Shown: positions 32,249 to 40,530 of the stretch, in pieces
Layout of the letters: each line of letters starts with the position of its first letter
Numbering within the stretch: position 1 is the first letter of the stretch
From: Sphingomonas sp.
Lineage (GTDB): Bacteria > Pseudomonadota > Alphaproteobacteria > Sphingomonadales > Sphingomonadaceae
Assembly: GCF_019746665.1 (NCBI RefSeq)
Contig: NZ_JAIERS010000005.1
Coordinates: 339,581 to 403,580 of the forward strand
DNA length: 64,000 nucleotides
Direction of reading: 5' to 3'
The notes under the pieces: generated by a model
Told to the model about the DNA's origin: nothing
Seen by the model: the letters and a program-made list of their open reading frames with translations, nothing else
The model's database searches: none
Position numbers and translations under genes: made by a program

Positions 32249-34041
32249 TGGCTGTTTTGGTTGGCGATGCGGGGGCGCTCGAAAGCGCCGGAAAGGATCT
32301 TCTCGGCCCGGTATTCCGCGCTCTTCGAGTAGGCGCGGGCCTGGGCGAGCAGCGTCGGATCGACTTCGATGCCGGCGGCGGCATCGCTCAGCAGCTGATC
32401 GGTTTGCGCCACTCGCTCGCGCACGCTGGCGGTGCTCGGCGCAACGGCTTCGCGGCGGCGCGGGGCTGGCACCGGCATCGCAGGGGGCGCCACGTCCGCC
32501 GCCATGCTGGCGATCGCCGGGGTGGTGTGCGGCGCGGTGCGCGGCGGCAGCGTGTGAAGCTTGCCCGCGGCCTCGGCATCGCGGCGCAGCACCGCATCGC
32601 GCATATCGTCAAAGCGGAACTCGCGTTGCTTCGCGCGAAGCTCCGCCTGCTGCGCCTTGATCCAGGCCGCTTGCTGGCGCCGGGCCTCCATTGCGAAATC
32701 GCGTTCGGAGAAGCCGGCACGTTCGTGGTTGAGCGCGGTGCAGATGAACTCGCCCGTGCTCGCGAAAACGAACAGTTCGCCCAGTTCGTCCTCGTCGCGG
32801 CGCAGGATGACGCGCTGGCCCATCCAGGCAGCGAGCGGTTCGGCCCAATAGCTGCCGCGCTTCCACTGGACGCCCTTCTTCGTGACCGTGCCGTGGCCGA
32901 CATAGGCGCTGAGCGCGCGACGCAGCGTGTCGGTATCGGGTGCGCGGCGGCTGGCGATCGGCGAGGCTAGAAAGCGCGCGATCGGCGCCTCGCCCGTCAT
33001 CGAATGGACGCGCTGACCGTAGGTGCCCTCAACCCAGTTATCGATGATTGTCTGCAGCTCGGCCGAGCTGATCGCGGCAACGATCTCGGCGCGGCCGGTC
33101 TTCCGGCGGGCGGCGGCGCGCAGCTTTTGCGCCTGGGCGACATTGTGCCCGACAAAGCCGCCGAGCAGCGAGGCGCGCTCTCGCGTGAACGTGCCGAACA
33201 GCCGTTCGACATGCGGTTTCAGATCGGGGCGGGCGGGCGGCAGATCGTCAAGCTCGATGCCGAGGCTGGGCAGGCCCGTCTTCATCGTGGCGTTGACGAA
33301 GCCGGAGCCCTGGTCGGTACGCAGGATCTCGGGGACCACGCCCCACGCACTGATCGTGGCCAGTAGCGTTGCTCGTGCCGATCGCGCGCTTTCCGATTCG
33401 ACCACGAGATACTTCGCGCGCCGCGAATAGACGTCGACGATGCCAAGAATCGACCTGCGGCCATCGGTGCAGACCACGTCGGCCTTGGTGGTATCGATTT
33501 CCCAGATGTGATTGGCGTGGGTCGCCTCTGCATCGGCGCGGCCCAACGAGACGCGGTATTTGCCGCGATAAAGATCGGGATCGCGGTTATAGGCGAGCAG
33601 CGCGGGCTTGCTGGCCTCGATCGCGGCGATCCGTCGGCGCAGCGTGCGGTCGCTGGGCAAGGGGATGCCAGGAAAGCGGGCGGCGATCAGCTCGTAGATC
33701 CGCGAGGCTGAAAGCTGCTGCTCCGCGAGCAGCACTTCGACCGCGTCGGCCACCTGGGGGTTCGCCGACCAGTAGTCACTGCCCTTGGGCCGTCCGCGCC
33801 CGCGCTGGGGCTGCGCGTCGTTCGCCGCCGCCTGGCGCCGCGCGAGATCGGCGCGCGCCCCCTCGGGCAGCTCGGCGACCGCGAACCAAAACCCGCCGCC
33901 AGGCCCTGGTCGATCGACCCTATGCCACCCGGCCTTACCCGCGAGCAGCAGCACGCCGCGCTTGGTGGCGGGCAACCCGGCGAGCCGGAGCTGGGCGATC
34001 TCGGCGGCGGAGAGATGAGTGCGGGCGAGCAGATGGTTCAC
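32230..34041 (-). CDS. Transposase A (Mu A-like DDE recombinase)
   Basis: A 603-residue transposase. The N-terminus has the end-binding winged domain (AEIAQLRLAGLPATKRGVL, GWHR, then AVAELPEGARADLARR), and the core is an rve/DDE domain: HIWEIDTTKAD (D near 183), RTDQGSGF (D near 243), and PHVERLFGTF (E near 277), spaced about 60 and 35 residues as in MuA. It carries the Mu-type C-terminal domain and a basic region. It cuts the prophage ends and joins them to target DNA, giving the 5-bp duplication seen here. Confidence 0.95.
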   Translation of the reverse strand: MNHLLARTHLSAAEIAQLRLAGLPATKRGVLLLAGKAGWHRVDRPGPGGGFWFAVAELPEGARADLARRQAAANDAQPQRGRGRPKGSDYWSANPQVADAVEVLLAEQQLSASRIYELIAARFPGIPLPSDRTLRRRIAAIEASKPALLAYNRDPDLYRGKYRVSLGRADAEATHANHIWEIDTTKADVVCTDGRRSILGIVDVYSRRAKYLVVESESARSARATLLATISAWGVVPEILRTDQGSGFVNATMKTGLPSLGIELDDLPPARPDLKPHVERLFGTFTRERASLLGGFVGHNVAQAQKLRAAARRKTGRAEIVAAISSAELQTIIDNWVEGTYGQRVHSMTGEAPIARFLASPIASRRAPDTDTLRRALSAYVGHGTVTKKGVQWKRGSYWAEPLAAWMGQRVILRRDEDELGELFVFASTGEFICTALNHERAGFSERDFAMEARRQQAAWIKAQQAELRAKQREFRFDDMRDAVLRRDAEAAGKLHTLPPRTAPHTTPAIASMAADVAPPAMPVPAPRRREAVAPSTASVRERVAQTDQLLSDAAAGIEVDPTLLAQARAYSKSAEYRAEKILSGAFERPRIANQNSQWRQAR

Positions 34042-34484
34042 TGCAGCGCCTCGATCGCGGTGATGTGCGCGTCGACATGCGCGAGCAGGCGACCGCGAAT
34101 GTCCTTGCCGACCGGCAGCGCGTCGACCGCGATGCGGAAGGCGTGCGCGGTCATGAGGATCTGGTCGACCTCGGCAGTACCCCGCTTAACCCATGAAGGC
34201 TGATCGGAAAGCGCTAGCGGCAGCTCAGGATGGTCTTCCCCGACCAGCTGAACAACCGCGCCCTGAATGTCCTTCGCGCAAAGGTGCAATTTGTCGCAGG
34301 CTTGAAAGATGTCGAATTTGACACCCGTGACCCGCGCCGCAAGATCGTGCCCCTCATTCCAATAGGAGAAGCGCTCTCGGACCGGCAACTTGGGGTCAAT
34401 TTCCATGAGCCGCTGGTCAATCGCAGCGACTAGTTTGCGGCGCGCCTTCCCAGCGGTGGACAGGACTAATCCATCGAAGCTCAT
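34038..34484 (-). CDS. Early phage protein, hypothetical
   Basis: A 148-residue protein between Ner and transposase A with ATGA overlaps on both sides. It is helical (STAGKARRKLVAAIDQRL, IRGRLLAHVDAHITAIEAL). No family recognised; its place next to A suggests an early regulatory or replication accessory. Confidence 0.55.
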   Translation of the reverse strand: MSFDGLVLSTAGKARRKLVAAIDQRLMEIDPKLPVRERFSYWNEGHDLAARVTGVKFDIFQACDKLHLCAKDIQGAVVQLVGEDHPELPLALSDQPSWVKRGTAEVDQILMTAHAFRIAVDALPVGKDIRGRLLAHVDAHITAIEALQ

Positions 34485-34738
34485 TGCGGGTTGCCTCCCG
34501 CACGCTGTGGGGGATAGGGCTTGCGCTGGCGCCCGTCGTTCCGCTGCTTCGGAGACGGCGCGCTATGAGGGAGGGCACCGATGACCGAACCAACAGCACG
34601 CTCGACGCGCTCGCTGCGACGTCCCCGGAAGAAGTCCGTGACCGACTTTGCCGGTAGGCTGTGCTCGCGCTCGAAAGCGGCAACGCTGCCGAACTCCTTC
34701 CTGATCGCGGCTTTGATGTCCTCGCGGTGGGGCAGCAC
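34481..34738 (-). CDS. ner: Ner-like early repressor (HTH)
   Basis: An 85-residue protein with the Ner/Nlp HTH: LPHREDIKAAIRKEFGSVAA, EREHSLPAKSVTDFFRGR, ERVERAV. I start at the GTG at 34738, which has AAAGGAAGG just upstream. The frame stays open to an ATG at 34813, but that part runs over the operator and into the opposite repressor gene. In Mu, Ner shuts down early transcription and the repressor promoter. It is the first gene of the leftward arm. Confidence 0.8.
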   Translation of the reverse strand: MLPHREDIKAAIRKEFGSVAAFEREHSLPAKSVTDFFRGRRSERVERAVGSVIGALPHSAPSPKQRNDGRQRKPYPPQRAGGNPQ

Positions 34739-34749
34739 ACGCCTTCCTT

Positions 34750-34780
34750 TATCCGAAATCCCGGCCCGAGATTTCGGATA
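34750..34780. promoter_or_regulatory. Operator: perfect 11-bp inverted repeat between repressor and ner
   Basis: TATCCGAAATC (34750-34760) and GATTTCGGATA (34770-34780) are exact inverted copies nine bases apart, in the 51-base gap between the divergent ner and repressor genes. A weaker AACCG...CGGTT palindrome lies just inside the repressor gene (about 34815-34830). This is the expected binding place for the LexA-like repressor or Ner. Confidence 0.75.
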
Positions 34781-34789
34781 ATTGATCCG

Positions 34790-35488
34790 ATGGCTCGGCG
34801 TCAACCCCTTCAAACCGAAAATCCGGTTGGTAAGCGTATTTTGCGCGCCCTAGGCGGCCGCGACCTCGTTTGGTTGTCTCGCGAGGCCGATATCCCGCCT
34901 CAAACGCTCAGCGATGCGGTGCATAAGGGACCAGCGCGGACCGATACCGCCGCCAAGATCGCCAAGGCGCTTGGCATGTCGCTGGATCACCTGGTCAACG
35001 GCGAACCCCCAGTCGGGTCGGTCGATGCGATCTTCGACGTGATCGGCCCAGGTTTGAACAGGGCTTTGCGGGCGCCCAAGGCAATTGACGTACCCATCTA
35101 CGATATCGAGGTTGCAGCCGGCGCCGGGCGTAGCGTCCATGACGAGACGCCTATTGGCCATTGGCCGCTGCCCGTTTCATGGATTGCCGAGCATGTCGGC
35201 AGCGATCCCGATCTATTCATCGTCACCGTGGTCGGCGACAGCCAAGAACCCGAGCTTTCAACCGGCGATCAATTGATCGTCGATCACAACCAGCGCCGAC
35301 TCAGCCCGGGTATGCATGTGGTGAGGCATGACGGCTATCTGCAGGTTAAGCGCGTCCAGCTCGAAGGGCGCAAGGTGATGTTGCTGAGCGCCAATCCCGC
35401 CTATGCGACGACCGTGCTTGACCGGGAAGCGGATCAGGATAGCTTCGAGGTTATGGGCCGCGTCATCGCGGCAATAAAGGTGATGTGA
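34790..35488 (+). CDS. LexA-like phage repressor (HTH plus S24 peptidase)
   Basis: A 232-residue repressor. The N-terminal HTH is LVWLSREADIPPQTLSDAVH; the S24 domain has GDSQEPEL with the nucleophile Ser near residue 151 and QVKRVQ with the Lys near 187, the dyad spacing of LexA/CI. An Ala-Gly pair (EVAAGAGR) near residue 113 is a candidate self-cleavage site. The ATG at 34790 is ten bases after the operator. It keeps lysogeny and should be inactivated through RecA in the SOS response. It sits mid-prophage, between divergent arms. Confidence 0.9.
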   Translation: MARRQPLQTENPVGKRILRALGGRDLVWLSREADIPPQTLSDAVHKGPARTDTAAKIAKALGMSLDHLVNGEPPVGSVDAIFDVIGPGLNRALRAPKAIDVPIYDIEVAAGAGRSVHDETPIGHWPLPVSWIAEHVGSDPDLFIVTVVGDSQEPELSTGDQLIVDHNQRRLSPGMHVVRHDGYLQVKRVQLEGRKVMLLSANPAYATTVLDREADQDSFEVMGRVIAAIKVM

Positions 35489-36252
35489 TGCTCGCCTCGA
35501 TGATGTTGCTGCTAGCCACTGAGCAGAGCACTAACACTCGATGTCAAAGCTACGTCGGCCAACGTGTGCTGCATAAGAACGCTGGTATCGTGGCGGCGAA
35601 AATGTTGTCGTCGGTCCCACGTTCGAAGAGCGAGTTTGAAACGACCGCTAACTTTGTGGCGCGCCAGCGGGCCGCTGTTGCAGCGCTCGGTAGTAATCCT
35701 TGGATACTATCTCGAAGAGTTGGAGACGAAGCAGGTCTTCGTTATGACGCTGACTCAGAGTCCATGATCTTCGATGCTGATCTATTCAACCCATGGTATG
35801 CGGGATACAAGCGCGTAATGCCCGAGCACGTGCTTGACGCAAATCAAAGTGGTCCGTTGGTATCGGCGCGCGGGTTCTACGCCGTTCAGTCTTTGGGTAG
35901 AAAACTCGGGAAAAATGGCTTTGGCGCCGTCACTCGGTTTGAGGTCGAGCGCGTGACCGAAGTAGGTCTCGTCGAAGGGCAAGGGCCCGGCCTCTTTGCC
36001 AATGGCCAGAAACAAGTTCGCGTGCCAATGAGCCCTGAGCTTGCGCAGCGTTACCGGTATAATCTGTCGGTTGCATTCGTGTTTGAGCCGCAGGCCCCAT
36101 TCGTCCAAGAGCAAATGAAGCTGGACAAGTCAGCTACCGTCGATGATCCGCTAGAGACCTGGCATCAATATGTGTTGCTCAGAGGCGATCTACGCTGCGC
36201 CTTGATACTCACTCCTGATTCGATCGTGCTCTGGGCGACCGATACGAACTGA
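35488..36252 (+). CDS. Lysogeny-module protein of unknown function
   Basis: A 254-residue protein whose ATG shares one base with the repressor stop (TGATG), so it is translated with the repressor in the lysogen. A short hydrophobic N-terminus (MLASMMLLLA) could be a weak signal sequence. Its base composition is clearly less GC-rich than its neighbours. No family recognised: it contains no evident catalytic motif. Position and composition suggest a lysogenic-conversion or superinfection-exclusion gene. Confidence 0.6.
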   Translation: MLASMMLLLATEQSTNTRCQSYVGQRVLHKNAGIVAAKMLSSVPRSKSEFETTANFVARQRAAVAALGSNPWILSRRVGDEAGLRYDADSESMIFDADLFNPWYAGYKRVMPEHVLDANQSGPLVSARGFYAVQSLGRKLGKNGFGAVTRFEVERVTEVGLVEGQGPGLFANGQKQVRVPMSPELAQRYRYNLSVAFVFEPQAPFVQEQMKLDKSATVDDPLETWHQYVLLRGDLRCALILTPDSIVLWATDTN

Positions 36253-36447
36253 CCGCCGTCGATTTTAAGCCCCGTGGAGGCCCGTCCACGTGTCGCCGCT
36301 ATGTCGGGACCCCCCAGACCTTCGACCCTACGGGGCAAGCTGCCCCGGGCAAATTTGGGGGGTGTCGGCAGCCATTGGCCCATCCCCCCTCGACTCTTGC
36401 TGCGGCTTCTCGCATGTTCCCTCTATGTTCCATGATGGAGTCGACGC
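36253..36447 (+). promoter_or_regulatory. Intergenic region before the rightward arm
   Basis: About 195 bases. A hairpin GGGGCA-agc-TGCCCC (36332-36346) may end the repressor transcript. Two copies of ATGTTCC lie at 36414-36420 and 36425-36431, eleven bases apart, just before the first rightward gene, a candidate activator site. No certain -10/-35 elements. Confidence 0.4.
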
Positions 36448-36663
36448 ATGAAGTTCGGCACTTGGTTGGTGGCTCAGGCGGGGCGTGATGAGTGGATCGG
36501 CGCCCTGGCGCGCTCGGCGGCGGCGGATGCCGCGTTCCCGCGTGATGCCTCGCCCGACGAGGTGCGGCTGCGGCTCGGGGAGATGGCGGCCGATCCCGAC
36601 GCGTTCGAGCAGCTCGATGACGCGGAGCGCGAGTGGGTCGCGTCCCTGGCCCGCGCGGCGTGA
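36448..36663 (+). CDS. YozE/SAM-like fold small protein
   Basis: A 71-residue protein matching the YozE pattern: MKFGTWLVAQAGRDEWIGAL, ARSAAADAAFPRDA, DEVRLRLGEM. First gene of the rightward arm. By family a small helical domain of unknown function. Confidence 0.7.
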   Translation: MKFGTWLVAQAGRDEWIGALARSAAADAAFPRDASPDEVRLRLGEMAADPDAFEQLDDAEREWVASLARAA

Positions 36664-36920
36664 TGGGCGGCGGGTTCGACGCCGGCCGGCGCTGGCACGA
36701 TGCGCGCGGGCGCTTCGCCCGGTTGCCCTCGCCGCCGCCCCTGGCCCCGCCGCGCCGCCAGTACCGGCTGGCGGTGTTCGGCAGGCCGCGCGGCGCCTGG
36801 CACGATAGCGTGGCGGCGGCGATGGCCGAGGCGATCGCGCTCGGCCTGGCGAGCTGGGATGCCAGCCGGCGCGAGCATTATCTGGCGGTACCGGTCGAGC
36901 TGCAAAGTCGGGAGCCATGA
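36663..36920 (+). CDS. Small phage protein, hypothetical
   Basis: An 85-residue basic protein (RRWHDARGRFARLPSPPPL, then AAAMAEAIALGLASWDASRR). ATG shares one base with the previous stop. Unassigned. Confidence 0.5.
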   Translation: MGGGFDAGRRWHDARGRFARLPSPPPLAPPRRQYRLAVFGRPRGAWHDSVAAAMAEAIALGLASWDASRREHYLAVPVELQSREP

Positions 36921-37186
36921 CACCCCAGTTCGACGAACTGACCGTGGTGGCCGCCAAGCTGGGCCTGAGGTTGCGTGCGTTGGTGAAGCGCGAAGGCGAT
37001 CGCTGGGAGGCGCAAGTCAATTGCGGGCAGGCCGACGATCAATGGCGACGCACTGGGGCATTCCCGGTGTGGCGCGGCCAGGGAGACACCGCCTCAACCG
37101 CGCTCGATGCGGCGACGCACAGCGCGCTGCACTATTGGCAATGGTCGCTCAGAGCCTCGGACCGGACAGCGGACGCCCAGATTTGA
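36917..37186 (+). CDS. Small phage protein, hypothetical
   Basis: An 89-residue protein starting MTPQFDELTVVAAKLGLRLR. ATGA overlap with the previous gene. No family recognised. Confidence 0.5.
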   Translation: MTPQFDELTVVAAKLGLRLRALVKREGDRWEAQVNCGQADDQWRRTGAFPVWRGQGDTASTALDAATHSALHYWQWSLRASDRTADAQI

Positions 37187-37241
37187 CGTTTGGTACGGCG
37201 GGTGTACCCTTGCCGGGCTCGCCTATCCCGCCGGAGATCGC

Positions 37242-37451
37242 ATGCCGTCGTTCCCTCGTGTCGCATACGCCATCTATACCAAGAAGGAGGATGGCACGAG
37301 GACCACGCCTTACCTGACCTATTCAGCGGCTGAAGCGCTCGAGATGCTTCAGACGGACCCGACGCTGATCGCTGCCGGCGCAACCGGCAAGGCGATGACG
37401 ACCGTTGAACTGCAGAAGCACGTTTCCATGCAGGCGATGACGAACTGGTAG
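37242..37451 (+). CDS. Small phage protein, hypothetical
   Basis: A 69-residue protein starting MPSFPRVAYAIYTKKEDG. Moderate composition; 55 bases after the preceding gene. Unassigned. The following 118 bases contain no gene but hold GTTCGTCGTCGTTC and GATAGTTACGGGCAAC stretches before the capsid operon, a possible late promoter. Confidence 0.45.
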   Translation: MPSFPRVAYAIYTKKEDGTRTTPYLTYSAAEALEMLQTDPTLIAAGATGKAMTTVELQKHVSMQAMTNW

Positions 37452-37569
37452 CTTGTTTTTGTAATCAGCACGCGGCTATCCATCCGCTTCCCCGAAAAGT
37501 TCGTCGTCGTTCACTGACGTCAGGATAGTTACGGGCAACTGGGTGTCGCTCGCCTCCTAACAGGGGCGC

Positions 37570-38508
37570 ATGAACGACGCGCCTACCATCAAGATCCTGC
37601 GCCCCGGCAGCTTCACCTCGGTCGAAGGGACCAAGGTGAGCTTCACCGCCGCCGATCTCGCGCAGATCGCGGCGAGCTATAAGCCGGAGAGCGATCCGGC
37701 GCCGATCGTTGTGGGTCATCCCAAGATGGCGGACCCGGCCTATGGCTGGGTCGGCGCCCTGGAAGTCCAGGGCGACGTGCTCGTCGCCAAGCCGAGCGAG
37801 ATCGCGCCCAGTTTCGCCGAGGCCGTGAAGGCCGGCCATTATCGCAAGATCAGCGCCCAGCTCTACCAGCCCGGCGATCCCAACAGCCCCGCGCCCGAGG
37901 GCTGGTATCTGCGCCATGTCGGCTTTCTGGGCGCCGCCGCCCCCGCGATCAAAGGGCTCGGCCAGGTGAGCTTCGCCGCCGCCGCCGCCGCCATCACGCT
38001 TGAAACCACCCTGGAGAACGAGATGACCACGATCAGCCTGAGCGAGCACGAAAGCGCGCTCGCCAAGAAGGACGCCGAGCTGCAGGCCGCGCGCGAGGAG
38101 GCCGCGAAGGTCCGCGCCGAGGCCATTCACCGCGAGCATGTGAGCTTCGTCGAGGCCGCGTCGAAGGCCGGCAAGGTGGCGCCCGCCGCCAAGCCGGTGC
38201 TGATCGGCCTGCTCGACCAGCTGGCGCCGCTCGCGCCGGTGAGCTTCGCCGAAGGCGGCGCCGAGCTCAGCCCGGTCGAGGAGCTTAAGAAGCTGATCGA
38301 CGCCGCGACGCCGCTGATCAGCTTCGGCGAGGCGGCGCCCGCCGACAAGAAGGCGCCGGGCAAGGCGCCGGTGAGCTTCGCCGCCCCCAGCGGGTTCGAG
38401 GTCGATCCCGCTGCCGCCGCCCTCCATGCGCGTGCCAAGGCGCTGCAGGCGGAAAACCCCAAGCTCGATTGGTGGGCGGCGGTCAATCGCGCCCGCGCCG
38501 AAGCCTGA
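37570..38508 (+). CDS. Head maturation protease and scaffold (Mu gpI-like)
   Basis: A 312-residue protein. The N-terminal ~130 residues fit the Mu I protease (PTIKILRPGSFTSVEGTKVS, PAPIVVGHPKMADPAYGWVG, GHYRKISAQLY), followed by a coiled scaffold part. An internal ATG at 38023 has GGAG upstream and would give the separate scaffold as in Mu Z. Five short motifs of the form (V/I)SF(A/G)(A/E) recur in the scaffold half. It shapes and then processes the prohead. Confidence 0.82.
   Translation: MNDAPTIKILRPGSFTSVEGTKVSFTAADLAQIAASYKPESDPAPIVVGHPKMADPAYGWVGALEVQGDVLVAKPSEIAPSFAEAVKAGHYRKISAQLYQPGDPNSPAPEGWYLRHVGFLGAAAPAIKGLGQVSFAAAAAAITLETTLENEMTTISLSEHESALAKKDAELQAAREEAAKVRAEAIHREHVSFVEAASKAGKVAPAAKPVLIGLLDQLAPLAPVSFAEGGAELSPVEELKKLIDAATPLISFGEAAPADKKAPGKAPVSFAAPSGFEVDPAAAALHARAKALQAENPKLDWWAAVNRARAEA
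38023..38508 (+). CDS. Internal-start scaffold protein (Mu Z-like)
   Basis: In frame with the protease, from Met152 (MTTISLSEHESALAKKD) to its end, 161 residues. GGAGAACGAG lies before the ATG. This nested start is the arrangement by which Mu makes scaffold Z from gene I; here it is inferred from sequence only. Confidence 0.55.
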   Translation: MTTISLSEHESALAKKDAELQAAREEAAKVRAEAIHREHVSFVEAASKAGKVAPAAKPVLIGLLDQLAPLAPVSFAEGGAELSPVEELKKLIDAATPLISFGEAAPADKKAPGKAPVSFAAPSGFEVDPAAAALHARAKALQAENPKLDWWAAVNRARAEA

Positions 38509-38524
38509 ACGAAAGGACGCCCCG

Positions 38525-38890
38525 ATGCCCCAGAAACCGATCCTCACCGATTCGATCGTCGCCGCCGGCGCGATCACCAAGAAGCGCTTCGTCGGCTATG
38601 ACAATGCCCAGGCGAGCGCCGCCGGCCAATTGGTCGCCGGTGTCGCAGATTACGAGGCAAGCGCCGCCGGAAAGCAGGTGCCGATCCACATGCTCGGTAC
38701 CGCCGAGGTGGAGGCGGGTGGCGCCTTCGCGCGCGGCACGGAGCTGATGACCGACGCCCAGGGCCGCGCGGTGACTCGCGCCGGCGCCAATGCGCTGGGC
38801 GCGGCACGCGCGCTGCAGGCGTCGGGCGGCGCCGGCCAGATCGTCGAGGTGCTGCTGCTTCCGGCGCGCTCGCCGGCGCCAGCGGCCTGA
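38525..38890 (+). CDS. Capsid decoration protein (DUF2190-like)
   Basis: A 121-residue protein: DSIVAAGAITKKRFVGYDNA, AGQLVAGVADYEA, GTELMTDAQGRAVTR. This is the plan of DUF2190/head decoration proteins, located between protease and major capsid genes. AAAGGA precedes the ATG. Confidence 0.75.
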   Translation: MPQKPILTDSIVAAGAITKKRFVGYDNAQASAAGQLVAGVADYEASAAGKQVPIHMLGTAEVEAGGAFARGTELMTDAQGRAVTRAGANALGAARALQASGGAGQIVEVLLLPARSPAPAA

Positions 38891-38914
38891 TCCCCCTTAC
38901 TCTAGGAGACCCCA

Positions 38915-39853
38915 ATGCTGATGTCCCCCGATCAGGCGCGCGTCGTCGATCCGATCCTTACCGAGCACGCGCGCGGCTATACCAATGCCGAGTTCATCTG
39001 GAACGGCCTGTTCCCGACCGTCACCATGCCCACCCGCGCCGCCAAGCGGATCGAGTTCGGCCGCGACAGTTTCAAGCGTCCGCCGGTCAAGCGCGCGCCT
39101 GGCGCCCAGATCGGCCAAATGGACTTTGGTTATGAGGGCAAGAATGTCGCGCTGACCCAGCGTGCGCTTTCGGCCAAGACGCCGGTCGAGCATCTGGAAG
39201 AGGCAGCGGAAGTGCCGGGGATCGACCTCCAGCGCATGGCGGTTGACCTGGTACTCAACGTCATCGCGCTCGACAAGGAGATCGAGGCGGCGACGATCGC
39301 GCGTAACGCCGCGCTCTATCCCAACAACAACAAGATCGCCCTGACCGATGCCGACAAGTGGAGCGACGCGGCGAGCGACCCGCTCGATCAGTTGGGCGAT
39401 TATCGCGAGACCATCCGCAAGCGCATCGGCAAGCGGCCGAATACGCTGGCCGTGGGCGGCGCGCTTGCCACCGCGCTTTCGACGCATCCGAAGATCCGCG
39501 ACCATTTCAAATACACCACCAGCTCGACGGTGACGGTCGACATGCTGAAGGCGTATTTCCAGGTCGATAATCTGCTCGTCGGTGACGCGATCTATGATCA
39601 GCAGGATGGTACCAGTCTCGACATTTGGGGCGGCGATGCGATCCTGGCCTATGTCGCGCCGGCAAGCACCGCCGGCCAACGCAACATGGCGCTGCCCAGC
39701 TATGGCTATACCTACCAGCTGCGCGGCCACCCGTTCGTTCAGCCGCCGGTCTATGTCCGCGACTTCCGCAGCTGGTTCAACGACGTGTTCGACGAATATT
39801 CGCCCGAGCTCGTCGGCGCCGACGCCGGCTTCCTGATCCAGAACGCGCTGTAA
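38915..39853 (+). CDS. Major capsid protein
   Basis: A 312-residue protein directly after the decoration gene, the usual place of the major head protein. It reads RVVDPILTEHARGYTNAEFI near the start, LQRMAVDLVLNVIALDKEIE in the spine helix, and SYGYTYQLRGHPFVQPP toward the end. CTAGGAG precedes the ATG. It is expected to assemble the icosahedral shell with the HK97 fold. Confidence 0.85.
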   Translation: MLMSPDQARVVDPILTEHARGYTNAEFIWNGLFPTVTMPTRAAKRIEFGRDSFKRPPVKRAPGAQIGQMDFGYEGKNVALTQRALSAKTPVEHLEEAAEVPGIDLQRMAVDLVLNVIALDKEIEAATIARNAALYPNNNKIALTDADKWSDAASDPLDQLGDYRETIRKRIGKRPNTLAVGGALATALSTHPKIRDHFKYTTSSTVTVDMLKAYFQVDNLLVGDAIYDQQDGTSLDIWGGDAILAYVAPASTAGQRNMALPSYGYTYQLRGHPFVQPPVYVRDFRSWFNDVFDEYSPELVGADAGFLIQNAL

Positions 39854-39946
39854 CAGCCGAGCCCCGGCGTTTCCGATCCCTTGCGCCGGCAGACTGTGCC
39901 GGCGGGCGCCGCCGCGCGCCCGCCGGACTTTGAGAAGGACCGCATC

Positions 39947-40360
39947 ATGATCACTGTCCACGTCCACACCCCTATTCGCGGCCGCGCCAAGGCCGGCGAC
40001 ACGATCGAGCTGGATGAAGCGACGGTGATCGCGCTGGAGGCGCTTGGCGCCGTCGCGCGCGTAGAGCTGCAGAAATACCAGGGAGGCGCCGGGCCGGCGG
40101 ACCCCAAGGAAGGCGCCGCGGCGCCGGCCTCGGGCGATGCCGGGAAGGTGACGGGCGGCGAGCATACGCCCGTTGCTGCTGACCCCGGCGCCACGGCTGC
40201 TCCGATCACGGCGGGGGCGGCCGAGGTGTCGCGTGGAGGGGCCGGAACCGAAGGCGCGGCCGCGCCGACGGGGAAGGCCAGCGATAAACCGGCGGTGCCT
40301 CCGGCCGCCGGTCGCCGTCCGCGCGGCAGCGGGCCTCGCGCGCCCAAGGTGACGGCGTGA
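39947..40360 (+). CDS. Phage protein with Ala/Gly/Pro-rich tail
   Basis: A 137-residue protein starting MITVHVHTPIRGRAKAGDTI; the C-terminal two thirds is low-complexity. GAGAAGGACC precedes the ATG. Head-tail position; role unknown. Confidence 0.55.
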   Translation: MITVHVHTPIRGRAKAGDTIELDEATVIALEALGAVARVELQKYQGGAGPADPKEGAAAPASGDAGKVTGGEHTPVAADPGATAAPITAGAAEVSRGGAGTEGAAAPTGKASDKPAVPPAAGRRPRGSGPRAPKVTA

Positions 40361-40530
40361 TCACCCTCGCTACCCTCTGGCTCGGCGGTGCGCTGAGCCT
40401 TTGCTGCCGCGATCTGGCTGAAGAGCAGCTGTCGCACTGGTCGACCGAACCCGTCGAGCTGTGGGCGCATATGTTCTTCAACCTCATCTGGCCGATCTCG
40501 ATCGTGCTGGGCTTGGTGCTGGAGGACTGA
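40357..40530 (+). CDS. Very small membrane protein
   Basis: A 57-residue protein starting with GTG at 40357 (GTGA overlap) and ending in TGA that shares a base with the next ATG at 40530. It has two hydrophobic stretches (LATLWLGGALSLC and FFNLIWPISIVLGLVL). The double coupling makes it convincing despite its size. Role unknown. Confidence 0.6.
   Translation: MITLATLWLGGALSLCCRDLAEEQLSHWSTEPVELWAHMFFNLIWPISIVLGLVLED

Noticed and set aside
34661..34789. Repressor start at the upstream ATG 34661
   Set aside because: It would run through the opposite ner gene and the operator; the ATG at 34790 gives a normal LexA/CI-type N-terminus.
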